Assembly: GCA_024638585.1 (NCBI GenBank)
Contig: JAHEKA010000022.1
Location: forward strand, 1-13,610
Direction: 5' to 3'
From: Rhodospirillales bacterium
GTDB lineage: Bacteria; Pseudomonadota; Alphaproteobacteria; SMXQ01
Length of the DNA: 13,610 bases
Made by a program: the position numbers and the translations under genes. Every line of letters begins with the position of its first letter. Within the stretch, counting starts at the first letter, position 1. This document shows, piece by piece, positions 6,758 through 13,610 of this stretch. The notes under the pieces were generated by a model, which saw only the letters and a list, made by a program, of their open reading frames with translations, did no database searches and was not told where the DNA came from.

Positions 6758-7771
6758 ATGCCTGAGACCCTGCACATCACCAACGGCGACGTAGCGGCCG
6801 ACATTTTGAAGGCCACCTCCCTGGGCGGGGATGTCCTGCCCTGGCGCGATCCGATGCACCACGGCCCCTTTCCCCTCGACCTCGATCTCGATGCGGTCAG
6901 CAAGCTGCGCGCGCGCCACCTCGCGGGGACCGCCGGAAACACCCAGGCTTTGGAACGTGACTTCCAGCACCGCAACGACTGTCTCCGCGCGGCCCCTGAG
7001 TATGCAGAGGTGGTCTTATGGTTCGAACACGACCTCCTCGACCAATTGCAGATCCTGCAACTGCTCGATTGGTTCGCGGGTTGCGAAACCAAGCCCAACA
7101 GGCTGACGATGATCTGCATCGACGCCTTTCCCGGTATCGAACCATTTCGCGGCCTCGGCCAGTTGGAGGCCGGTCAAATGGTTTCTTTGTTCGATCGGCG
7201 CGCGCCGGTCACCGCTGCGCAAATCGCGTGCGCTTCGGCGGGATGGAGTGCCTTCCGCTCGCCCAGTCCCTTGGACCTGACCGCCTTCCTGTCGGGCGAG
7301 CTTTCGGCGCTGCCCTTCCTACACGCCGCCCTCGACCGTTACGGGCAAGAATTTCCCTGGTCCGCTGACGGCCTGACCCGGACCGAGCGCCAGATTCTGC
7401 ACCTGGTTGCCGACGGCGTTTCGGGCCCAAGCCAAATCTTCACCCGCAATATGACTATGGAAACCGTGCTTTTCATGGGGGATTGGGCGACCTTCGAGCG
7501 GATCGCCAAACTCTGTGGAGGCGCCCATCCCCTCCTTCGGACCGCCGACGGAGAACCCTTCCGCTATCCCCCGGCCACGGCGATACCACGCCAGCAGTTT
7601 CTCGCCCAACGGCTGGAACTGACCGGAGCGGGCGAAGCGATCCTCGCAACCGACGGCGCTGGGGACCACACACCCGTGGTCCGCGATGAATGGCTCGGTG
7701 GCGTACACCTTCAGACAGGCCGGCCGATGTGGATGTGGTCCCCTGAGGACCGCAGCTTTTTGCTGGTCTAG
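6758..7771 (+). CDS. DUF1835 family protein
   Basis: The product has 337 residues and no signal peptide or membrane segment, so it is cytoplasmic. The N-terminal DUF1835 domain shows HITNGD (6-11), WRDPMHHGPF (29-38) and VLWFEHDLLDQLQILQLL (86-103). A C-terminal region carries a helix-turn-helix-like LTRTERQILHLVADG (about 205-219) and ends with DEWLGGVHL, a motif I associate with the C-terminal half of this family (DUF3658-type). The biochemical function is not established. No good Shine-Dalgarno precedes ATG 6758 (the context is CGGTTTTTCC), but HITNGD five residues in fixes the start closely. It lies 86 bases after the DUF2207 gene and could share its transcript, though a functional link is not evident. 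Confidence 0.85.
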   Translation: MPETLHITNGDVAADILKATSLGGDVLPWRDPMHHGPFPLDLDLDAVSKLRARHLAGTAGNTQALERDFQHRNDCLRAAPEYAEVVLWFEHDLLDQLQILQLLDWFAGCETKPNRLTMICIDAFPGIEPFRGLGQLEAGQMVSLFDRRAPVTAAQIACASAGWSAFRSPSPLDLTAFLSGELSALPFLHAALDRYGQEFPWSADGLTRTERQILHLVADGVSGPSQIFTRNMTMETVLFMGDWATFERIAKLCGGAHPLLRTADGEPFRYPPATAIPRQQFLAQRLELTGAGEAILATDGAGDHTPVVRDEWLGGVHLQTGRPMWMWSPEDRSFLLV

Positions 7772-7809
7772 CCTTAAGCCGTGGATGGTCTCGGCAAGAC
7801 TAGCAAATG

Positions 7810-7823
7810 CCGGGGAAACCCGG
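7810..7823. terminator. Weak hairpin between convergent genes
   Basis: CCGGG (7810-7814) and CCCGG (7819-7823) form a 5-base stem around a GAAA tetraloop in the 54-base gap between the DUF1835 gene and the convergent exported-protein gene. No T-run follows on either strand. It may help bidirectional termination, but the evidence is thin. Confidence 0.25.
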
Positions 7824-7825
7824 GG

Positions 7826-9523
7826 CTACGGACACTTCTGGAAACGCACGTAACCCAGCCGCACACCCGCCGCTTTCGCGAATTTGCCGGCACCCACATA
7901 AGTCTCGGTCAAGGTATAGGACCGGAGCTGGCACAAGGGGTCCTCTTTCAATTTGAAAAGAACGTAACCCGGCATGGTTCGACGCAGGATGATGCCAAGC
8001 GCGTTCTTGTGGACCTTCCAGCTCTTGCGGCCAATAAAAGCCGTAAGCACCTTGGCTTTCGGATGCCAATTGAGAATCCCTTCCTTTGCCAGGGCGCTGC
8101 TGTAGTTCTTAAGCTTCGCGGGTGGGGTTTTCCAAGTACCCGCTGTTTCCACCACCGCTTTCCGCAAGGCGTCGACGTTCTTCTTCTGATCACCCCATAA
8201 CTCATCCTGGCTGACTTTGGCACCCGCGGCCGCCAGCAGCGCATCGACCCGTTTCATGCTTCCGCCGCCGGCTTTCGGACCGAAGTACAGCTTTTCCTTG
8301 AATGTCACCGGCCGCTCGTAAGTCAGCCAGCCCCCCCTCTCCATGAACTGTTTGGGGGTCTGGACCTTCGCCGCGCCCATGAGCTTGATGTGTTTCTTGG
8401 CATTGTTGATTGCCGCGGCGGCGATCAGCTGGGCGGAGTTCTTTGCGGCGTCACACCAATTCTGGGGAAACTTTTCAGGACCGCCTATTGAATAATAACA
8501 ACGTGAGCCGAGCGCCTTACGGTCAATGCTGTTGCAGACGGCCGTAACCCGCTTGGCGGCTTCCTGATGTTTTTTCACGCCTTCCACGGACACGATCTGC
8601 TGGTTGTTGTGCAATTTCTGCAGGATCAAGCGGGTCATGGCCTCGCGGTTTTTGGGTCCCATGGCCTGCTTCGAAAATGTCCGGCACGCCTGTTTGTTGG
8701 CCGCGCTGGTCGCCTGGGCCTGCTGTTGCCGCTGGCGTTTCGCCTGGCCCTGGGCCCTGACCTGTGCGTTGTAGCGCTTTTCAAGCGGTCCAATCGCCGC
8801 GTGCATGGCCTCGCCCCATTTTTTCGCGCTAACCAATTGGTTCCTGAGGGCGTGACCGTCGGCGGTCTTCTTACTAGATGGAGAGATCTGCGTGTTCCAG
8901 GCCCGAACCGCCTTGCTGAAACCGGCGCCATAGGACCGGTAATAATTTCTCATCTTGGGAAAGGGCACACCGGCGACAAAGTTCTTGCCGTCGAATATGC
9001 GGCGATCCTGTTTGCGCAGATGCTGCAACACCAAATTTTTCTGGTAGGACGTCAAGCTGCCCGATGCAACCGCGCTGCTGGGCGCCGGTTTCCGCGGCGC
9101 CGGGCGTGCCGTCTTTTGCTGTGCCGGCGGGGCGGCGGCAGGCGCCGCGGGCTTGGCCGCCCTCGACGGGGCCGGGGCCGGAGCCGGAGCTACTGCAGCC
9201 GGGGCCGGTGCGGGCGGCTTGCCCGCCAGCATGGTTTCGAGGTTCTTTTCCAGGCGGCTCAACCTTGCGTCGGTTTCGATCCAGGACGGATGGGTCTTGT
9301 TGGGGGAACTGTTGAGCCGGCCGCGCGTGATCTTCACCAGCCGCTGCATGCGCTTGATGTTGGCCTTGCGCGCCGGCGTCAGTCCCTTGGCTTGTTTTTC
9401 GAAGCGCGTGAGATCCTGACGTACCGATTTTATGGCATTGTCAGCCGGCGGGGTCTGGGCCCCAGCCATAGCGGTCACCAGCAAAAACCCGGCAGCGATG
9501 ACGGTCATGAAAATATTACGCAT
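7826..9523 (-). CDS. Exported six-cysteine protein of unknown function
   Basis: The product has 565 residues; I do not recognise the family. ATG 9523 is chosen because AGGAGG sits 5 bases before it and it opens into a signal peptide (MRNIFMTVIAAGFLLVTAMA, cleavage at AMA|GAQ or AGA|Q). A GTG 21 bases upstream would overlap that site. Layout: a charged, probably helical or coiled-coil segment (about 28-100), a Pro/Ala linker (about 102-150), then a basic C-terminal part (about 155-565). That part contains a Gln/Arg-rich helix (about 245-278) and all six cysteines: C280, C330, C342, C357, C531 and C564. In the oxidising periplasm these could form three disulfides. Late aromatic-rich motifs include YERPVTFKEKLYFGP (402-416), SYTLTETYVGAG (535-546) and a terminal GYVRFQKCP. 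It is convergent with the DUF1835 gene and lies 133 bases beyond the methyltransferase stop. A cell-envelope role is inferred only from the signal peptide. Confidence 0.85.
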   Translation of the reverse strand: MRNIFMTVIAAGFLLVTAMAGAQTPPADNAIKSVRQDLTRFEKQAKGLTPARKANIKRMQRLVKITRGRLNSSPNKTHPSWIETDARLSRLEKNLETMLAGKPPAPAPAAVAPAPAPAPSRAAKPAAPAAAPPAQQKTARPAPRKPAPSSAVASGSLTSYQKNLVLQHLRKQDRRIFDGKNFVAGVPFPKMRNYYRSYGAGFSKAVRAWNTQISPSSKKTADGHALRNQLVSAKKWGEAMHAAIGPLEKRYNAQVRAQGQAKRQRQQQAQATSAANKQACRTFSKQAMGPKNREAMTRLILQKLHNNQQIVSVEGVKKHQEAAKRVTAVCNSIDRKALGSRCYYSIGGPEKFPQNWCDAAKNSAQLIAAAAINNAKKHIKLMGAAKVQTPKQFMERGGWLTYERPVTFKEKLYFGPKAGGGSMKRVDALLAAAGAKVSQDELWGDQKKNVDALRKAVVETAGTWKTPPAKLKNYSSALAKEGILNWHPKAKVLTAFIGRKSWKVHKNALGIILRRTMPGYVLFKLKEDPLCQLRSYTLTETYVGAGKFAKAAGVRLGYVRFQKCP

Positions 9524-9528
9524 GTGCC

Positions 9529-9534
9529 CCTCCT
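9529..9534 (-). promoter_or_regulatory. Strong ribosome binding site of the exported protein gene
   Basis: A perfect AGGAGG on the minus strand, 5 bases before ATG 9523. It decides this start over the GTG at 9544 and suggests efficient translation. The remaining bases 9545-9656 hold no gene and no promoter that I can defend. Confidence 0.7.
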
Positions 9535-9656
9535 GAAAACTCACGGGCTCGGCCCACCTTCTCCCCCGGCGGCGGCCCGTTTCTTGGTCAACCTCTCATT
9601 CTTCTTGGACCTAAACTGCCACGATCCCGGGCCGGGTGGAAGCCATAGAATCCAAT

Positions 9657-10346
9657 CTACGCGGGCCTGCGGGCGACAAAAATTTCGGTCGCGTCATGGA
9701 TGGCGTAGCGCGCCTGTTGCGCAAGGTCGGGTTTGAAGCTTTCAACATCGAACCCGGGACGGGCCAGACGGACGGCAAGATCCCGCCCGTATTGCCGGAC
9801 ATGGTCGAACTGGCCGAAATGGCGCGCGCGCTCTTCCGGCGCGGTGATGGCCGGATCCTCATAAGTGCGGGCCAGTCCGCCGTCCAGCGGCACGGTGATC
9901 AACGCCGTCCCGCCCGGAACGAGGACCCGGTGAAATTCCGCGATGGCGGCAGCGTCATCGTCGATATGTTCCAATACGTGATTGCACATCACGAAATCGA
10001 AGGCGGCATTGCTGATTCCCATCTTGGTGATGTCGGTTCGGAGATCGGCCTCGGGGCTGGAGAGGTCGGCGGTGAGGTAAAGTGCCGCCCGCGAAAAATA
10101 GGGCGCCAGAAAATATTCCGGGGAAAAATGCAGGATTCTGAGACCCGCGAAGGCGCCCTCTCCGCCCCTCCCGAGATAGAGCGCTACCAACCGGTGCCTT
10201 TCGCGCGAACCGCACCGAGCGCAACTCGCGTTGGGCCGCCCGCTGCGCTTATGGGCCTTGAACGGACCGACATAGCCGCAGAGCGGGCATTCGCGGTCGT
10301 CCGCCGCCATGTCGGCCGCCTGGCCCGACCCGGCCGAATCAGCCAC
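9657..10346 (-). CDS. Zinc-ribbon class I SAM-dependent methyltransferase
   Basis: The product has 229 residues from GTG 10346. An N-terminal zinc-ribbon-like module, C20-x2-C23 and C42-x2-C45 (CPLCG ... CARCGSRERHR), precedes a Rossmann-type methyltransferase domain. Motif I is the atypical ILHFSPE (71-77), followed by the acidic TADLSS (92-97), DITKM, and the motif DFVMCNHVLEHIDDD, then FHRVLVPGGTALITVPLD. This layout fits methyltransferase_11-type enzymes; the substrate is unknown. The start is uncertain. GTG 10346 has GGGGGAG 8 bases upstream and overlaps the HIT gene stop by 8 bases, suggesting translational coupling. ATG 10310 (217 residues, weak AGGCGG site) also keeps both CxxC pairs. 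It is the second gene of a HIT-methyltransferase unit. It could act on a small molecule, lipid or glycan precursor as easily as on RNA or protein. Confidence 0.85.
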   Translation of the reverse strand: MADSAGSGQAADMAADDRECPLCGYVGPFKAHKRSGRPNASCARCGSRERHRLVALYLGRGGEGAFAGLRILHFSPEYFLAPYFSRAALYLTADLSSPEADLRTDITKMGISNAAFDFVMCNHVLEHIDDDAAAIAEFHRVLVPGGTALITVPLDGGLARTYEDPAITAPEERARHFGQFDHVRQYGRDLAVRLARPGFDVESFKPDLAQQARYAIHDATEIFVARRPA

Positions 10347-10773
10347 CGGGCCAACTCCCCCGCAGAAGATCACGCAATGCCGCAAACTGCTCGTCGGTCA
10401 GATCGGTCGCCTGGTTCAATACCGGGTAGCGCGGCCAGCCGGTATCTTCGAAGCTCACCCCCACCGCCTCACGCGGGCTTTCGTAGCGCGGGATGACGTG
10501 CCAGTGAACGTATTTGTCGACCATCATCAGCAAGATGTAGTTGATCTTGTCGGGGGCAAGAACCGCCGCCAGGGCCGCCTCCAGATCGCCGGTCACGCGG
10601 GGCAGCTCGGCATAGGCTTGGGCCGTGACATCGGGCAACCGTTCGGCCTCTTCCTTGCAGGCCAGCACCATGGCGCCGGCGGTAATCTGCCCGGGGCGCA
10701 ACAGCACCGCCCAGTGGGCGTAGTCGCCGAGCATCGTGTCGGGATAGCCGAATTTTTCCATCGTCTCGTTCAT
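10339..10773 (-). CDS. HIT family nucleotide-binding protein
   Basis: The product has 144 residues, a usual size for single-domain HIT proteins. Evidence is the C-terminal HIT motif KYVHWHVIPRY (87-97), with the nucleophile-position His (H90) and the last His (H92) kept and Tyr88 where the first His of HxHxHxx normally stands. The N-terminal part AHWAVLLRPGQITAGAMVLACK (19-40) matches the HIT beta-sheet core, and NYILLMMVD (78-86) precedes the motif. HIT proteins hydrolyse or transfer nucleotidyl groups (AMP-lysine, Ap4A and similar); the substrate here is unknown. ATG 10773 has GGGAGG 5 bases upstream. It is divergent from glucokinase across 124 bases that must hold both promoters, and its stop overlaps the likely start of the methyltransferase. 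Confidence 0.9.
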   Translation of the reverse strand: MNETMEKFGYPDTMLGDYAHWAVLLRPGQITAGAMVLACKEEAERLPDVTAQAYAELPRVTGDLEAALAAVLAPDKINYILLMMVDKYVHWHVIPRYESPREAVGVSFEDTGWPRYPVLNQATDLTDEQFAALRDLLRGSWPGG

Positions 10774-10897
10774 GATCGCCTCCCGTGGCCTGCGCCTAGC
10801 CTAGCCCCAGCGACGCCATCAGGGAAGCACCGGGACCGGGACGCCGCACCATCAATCCCCATTCCCTCAGGGCCGGAGGAATGCAAGGATTGGCGCT

Positions 10898-11914
10898 ATG
10901 GATAAGAAAACGGCGTCCAAGGCACGGCCGGCCAAGGGGCTCAGGCTGCTTGCCGATATCGGCGGCACCAATGCCCGCTTCGCCCTCGCCCGCCCGGGCA
11001 AGCCGGCCTATGGGGCTCACGTGCTGCGGACCAAAGAATATGGCGGACCGGCCCAGGCCATCGCCGCCTACCTTCGCCTCAAGGCCCGCGGTCGCCTGCC
11101 CACCGCCGGCGCCGTTGCCGTGGCCGGGCCAATCCAAGGGGATTCCGTCGCCTTCACCAACGCGCCTTGGCGATTTTCCATCCGGGATTTACGGCGTGAG
11201 ACCGGGATCGTGGATCTCGCCGTGCTCAACGATTTCGAGGCCCTGGCCTGGGCCCTTCCGGCCTTCGGTCCCAAGGACATCGAAAAATTCGGCCAAGGCC
11301 GGCCCGTAACAGGCGCCCCACAGGTGACCTTGGGCCCCGGCACGGGGCTCGGCGCCGGCTGCTATTTGCCCGAGGTGGATTTCGTGCTGGCCACCGAAGC
11401 GGGGCACATGAGCCTCGCCGCCGGAAACGCGCGCGAGGCATCGGTGATCGCCGTGCTGGCCGAACGCTTCGGGCACGTCTCGGCCGAACGCGTCGTCTCC
11501 GGCCCCGGACTGCGCTACGTCTACGAGGCACTCGCCGTCCTAGACGGCGCGCCCCCATTTGATCCAGAGGCGTTCGGGGTCGCAGTCATCACCCGGCGGG
11601 CGCGAAGCCGGGAGGATCCTCTGGCAGTCGAGACGGTGGAGATTTTCTGCTCCCTTGCAGGCAGTTTTGCCGGCGATCTGGCCCTGGCCTACGGGGCCAG
11701 GGGCGGCGTCTACCTTGGTGCCGGGGTGATCCCTCGGCTCGGCCCGATGTTCGACCGCAGGGCCTTTCGGCGCCGGTTCACCGCCAAGGGCCGCTTCCAT
11801 GGCTGGCTCGCCCGCATCCCCACTTATCTCGTGGTCCATCCGCAACAAACCATGGTCGGCCTGGCCCATTGGCTGGATCGGCAGGATGCGGAAAAAGGCC
11901 GGGCGGCGACCTAG
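10898..11914 (+). CDS. glk: Glucokinase (ATP-dependent, proteobacterial Glk family)
   Basis: The product has 338 residues, slightly longer than the E. coli enzyme because of a basic N-terminal extension. Motifs run in order: phosphate-binding LLADIGGTNARFAL (17-30), VAGPIQGD, TNAPWRFS (87-94, glucose-binding region), LNDFEALAWAL (110-120, with D112 at the catalytic base position), GPGTGLGAG (146-154), EAGHMSL (167-173, sugar-binding Glu and His), VSGPGLRYVYEAL (200-212), GGVYLGAGVIPR (269-280) and KGRFHGWLARIPTYLVVH (297-314). All expected active-site residues are present, so it should phosphorylate glucose to glucose 6-phosphate in the cytoplasm, feeding the Entner-Doudoroff or glycolytic route. 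AAGGA lies 8 bases before ATG 10898. Its TAG overlaps the TAG of the convergent cyclase gene within CTAG. Confidence 0.96.
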   Translation: MDKKTASKARPAKGLRLLADIGGTNARFALARPGKPAYGAHVLRTKEYGGPAQAIAAYLRLKARGRLPTAGAVAVAGPIQGDSVAFTNAPWRFSIRDLRRETGIVDLAVLNDFEALAWALPAFGPKDIEKFGQGRPVTGAPQVTLGPGTGLGAGCYLPEVDFVLATEAGHMSLAAGNAREASVIAVLAERFGHVSAERVVSGPGLRYVYEALAVLDGAPPFDPEAFGVAVITRRARSREDPLAVETVEIFCSLAGSFAGDLALAYGARGGVYLGAGVIPRLGPMFDRRAFRRRFTAKGRFHGWLARIPTYLVVHPQQTMVGLAHWLDRQDAEKGRAAT

Positions 11915-13296
11915 GCCGGCGGCAACGCTTCCGCCTGGTCGGTACGCAGCGATGCCCGCGCCAGCACCACCAGGTCCTGAGGCTCCTCGACCCCCTCGAG
12001 CCGCCGATCGCGCAAGATCTCGTGACCGGGCGCGGGCCGATAGCCCTGCTCCTTGGCCAATTCATAGGTCGCAAGATTGGTGATGGCAGCCGAGCCCTCC
12101 ACCTTATTCTGTTTCTCGAGCTTGGCCGCCACGTTCACGGCATCGCCGATGACGGTATATTCAAGCCGGGATTCATCTCCCACTGCGCCGAACAGGAGTG
12201 GTCCCGCGGCGACGCTGGCCCCGATGGCAATCGGGTCCTGCCCCTGGGCCGCTCGGTCCCTGGCCCAACGCCCGGCCTCCTCGCTGATCGCGTCGACCGC
12301 GCGCAGGGCATCGGCGGCGGCGGTCTCGGAAGGCTTGGTCGCGCCGAACGTCGCCATGATTCCGTCGCCCATGAACTTATCAATATTGCCGCCGGCGTCT
12401 TGGATGGTGGGAACGATGCAGGCCTGGTATTCGCCCAGCACCTGCATCAGGTCGCGGGCGGAAAGGTTCCCCGCAAGGATGGTGAAGCCGCGTATGTCCA
12501 CCATCACCACGGCGCCGTCACGGATCACCCCTTGGCCCGCTTCGATCTCGGTTTCGGCGTCGGCAATCTGACGCGCGACGTCGGCATCGAAGAAGCGCGA
12601 CAGTTCCCGCGCCTCGGTCTCCTTGACCACCGCACCGATCAGCATGACCCGGGCGCGGGTGATGGCGAAGGCCAGGATCAGCGTCACCAAGGCGATGGAA
12701 ATGACCTTATCGAACTCCGCCCCCAACAGGATCGTGTTGCTGGTCATGTAATCGATATAGTCCCGGGTCACCAAGCCGCCCTCGAGCGACGCGTAAGCCA
12801 CCAGTGCGAGCCAACCCACGATCGCCGTCAGGCCCGCCAACAGCACGTAATTGGCTTGAAAACGAAGCGCCCGCAGCGCGATGAAAATGAAGATGTACAG
12901 CAGCGTCGGCGCCTTCAGGTAGAACGACGGCGGCTGCATGTATTTGATGTGGAAGCTCCAGATCGTCACCATCAGGAGCGTCATATCGAGGATCACCGAC
13001 AAGGCCAGCACCGGTGCCGGCAGACGGTAGCGGTGGGCCAGGAACAGGCGCAGGATGGTGAACGCGAAGTAGACACCCAGCACAGAGGGCACCGGATCGA
13101 ACATCACCTCCGCGTTGACCGGCGCCGGCGAAACCAGATAGAGCGCGGCAAACACCAGCACGACGGAAAGCTGGACCCAGCCGATCAGGATTTCGCTCTG
13201 GTCCTGCTGACGGATTACCGCATCGCGGATGCGTTCGGGCAGGTTCTCCGTACGCGCGGCGCGCAAATGCTCGGCAATCATGTCTCGCAAAGCCAT
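11911..13296 (-). CDS. Membrane-anchored class III adenylate cyclase
   Basis: The product has 461 residues. A cytoplasmic N-terminus is followed by about six membrane helices (roughly 37-57, 70-88, 95-114, 130-141, 148-170, 197-219). A linker helix (222-255) leads into a class III cyclase catalytic domain (about 258-450). Both metal-binding Asp residues are seen: D267 in VMVDIRGFT and D311 in DKFMGDGIMATFG. The purine-specifying pair looks like K307 and T381 (EYTVIGD), which indicates ATP rather than GTP and a class IIIb-like pattern. N388 of VNVAAKLE is present, but the transition-state Arg four residues later is Lys (K392). ATG 13296 has AGGGAG 6 bases upstream. It follows an MBL-fold hydrolase gene by 54 bases, probably in one operon, and is convergent with glucokinase. 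cAMP production at the inner membrane is the expected activity; the sensory input is unknown. Confidence 0.92.
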   Translation of the reverse strand: MALRDMIAEHLRAARTENLPERIRDAVIRQQDQSEILIGWVQLSVVLVFAALYLVSPAPVNAEVMFDPVPSVLGVYFAFTILRLFLAHRYRLPAPVLALSVILDMTLLMVTIWSFHIKYMQPPSFYLKAPTLLYIFIFIALRALRFQANYVLLAGLTAIVGWLALVAYASLEGGLVTRDYIDYMTSNTILLGAEFDKVISIALVTLILAFAITRARVMLIGAVVKETEARELSRFFDADVARQIADAETEIEAGQGVIRDGAVVMVDIRGFTILAGNLSARDLMQVLGEYQACIVPTIQDAGGNIDKFMGDGIMATFGATKPSETAAADALRAVDAISEEAGRWARDRAAQGQDPIAIGASVAAGPLLFGAVGDESRLEYTVIGDAVNVAAKLEKQNKVEGSAAITNLATYELAKEQGYRPAPGHEILRDRRLEGVEEPQDLVVLARASLRTDQAEALPPA

Positions 13297-13350
13297 TTAA
13301 CACTCCCTGCCCGGGCATCGGCCTGTCCCGGCACGCGCCCGGCATTGGGC

Positions 13351-13610
13351 TTAGGGGACCAGGACCATCCCTTCGCGCGCCACGATGGAACCGACCCTGC
13401 GTTTTTCCAACTGTCCGGCAATCACATCCATGGCATCGTCATCGTGGCCGGGGTCGTGATGGAAAGCGACAAAGACCTTGACCCCGGCAAGATCGGCGAG
13501 GCGCGCACCTTCTTCCCAGGTGGAATGGCCCCAGCCCCGCCGCGCCTTGAATTCCGCCGACGTGAAAGTCGAATCGTAGATCATGATGTCGGCTTCGCGC
13601 ACCAGGCGCA
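13351..13610 (-). CDS. MBL-fold metallohydrolase, C-terminal part (runs off the window)
   Basis: Only the last 86 codons are present; the gene continues past the right edge and no start is visible. The fragment shows DIMIYDSTFT (the Asp at a bridging-metal position of beta-lactamase-fold hydrolases), GWGHSTWEEGARLADLAGV with a conserved His, and FVAFHHDPGHDDDAMD with further metal-ligand-type His and Asp residues. It ends REGMVLVP. This pattern fits the RNase Z/phosphodiesterase-like branch of the MBL superfamily. The stop is 54 bases upstream of the cyclase ATG on the same strand, so the two are probably co-transcribed. A role in cyclic nucleotide or phosphodiester hydrolysis is conceivable but rests only on adjacency and fold. 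Confidence 0.85.
   Translation of the reverse strand, partial: RLVREADIMIYDSTFTSAEFKARRGWGHSTWEEGARLADLAGVKVFVAFHHDPGHDDDAMDVIAGQLEKRRVGSIVAREGMVLVP

Noticed and set aside
9543..9580. ACGGGC ... GCCCGT inverted repeat upstream of the exported protein gene
   Set aside because: Only a 6-base stem with a 26-base loop. On the plus strand it is followed by TTTCTT, but no plus-strand gene precedes it. Chance pairing in GC-rich DNA is as likely as a leader structure.
8567..9736. 389-codon open frame on the plus strand opposite the exported protein gene
   Set aside because: Antisense to a gene with a strong ribosome binding site and signal peptide. The translation is Arg/Gly/Leu-rich, as expected from GC-rich shadow frames.

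Overview
The window looks like a stretch of chromosome from a GC-rich alphaproteobacterium, perhaps Rhodospirillales-like. The case rests on the high GC content and codon use, a proteobacterial-type glucokinase, a class III cyclase with an alphaproteobacterial-looking catalytic core, and a perfect TTAA-N7-TTAA (CtrA-type) site upstream of lemA. The genus cannot be fixed from the sequence alone. I see no mobile element, tRNA, rRNA, CRISPR array or phage gene. Gene order and base use look like ordinary core and accessory chromosome.

Layout. (1) 81-3638, minus strand: a very large exported Sel1-repeat solenoid of 1185 residues. It has 28 full 36-residue repeats, six 15-residue half repeats, a signal peptide and two caps. 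A terminator-like hairpin lies just after its stop. (2) 3639-4140: a divergent intergenic region of about 500 bases with AT-rich stretches, two inverted repeats and the CtrA-type box. (3) 4141-6671, plus strand: lemA followed after 11 bases by a DUF2207 membrane protein with a poly-glycine tail, a well-known gene pair. (4) 6758-7771, plus strand: a DUF1835-family protein. (5) 7826-9523, minus strand, convergent with the previous gene: an exported six-cysteine protein that I do not recognise. (6) 9657-10773, minus strand: a HIT-family protein and a zinc-ribbon SAM methyltransferase, apparently translationally coupled. (7) 10898-11914, plus strand: glucokinase. (8) 11911-13296, minus strand: a membrane-anchored class III adenylate cyclase whose stop codon overlaps that of glucokinase in one CTAG. 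(9) 13351-13610, minus strand: the C-terminal end of an MBL-fold metallohydrolase that runs off the window and lies 54 bases upstream of the cyclase.

How the genes relate. The clear units are lemA-DUF2207 (cell envelope, exact role unknown), HIT-methyltransferase, and MBL hydrolase-cyclase (possibly cyclic nucleotide metabolism, inferred only from adjacency). The others look like independent neighbours.

The most unusual observation is in the Sel1 protein. A lone helix-B half repeat is inserted after every third full repeat, which gives an exact 123-residue (369-base) higher-order period held over four successive intervals. The other leads are the CtrA-type box, the Lys in place of the transition-state Arg in the cyclase, and the exported orphan protein.
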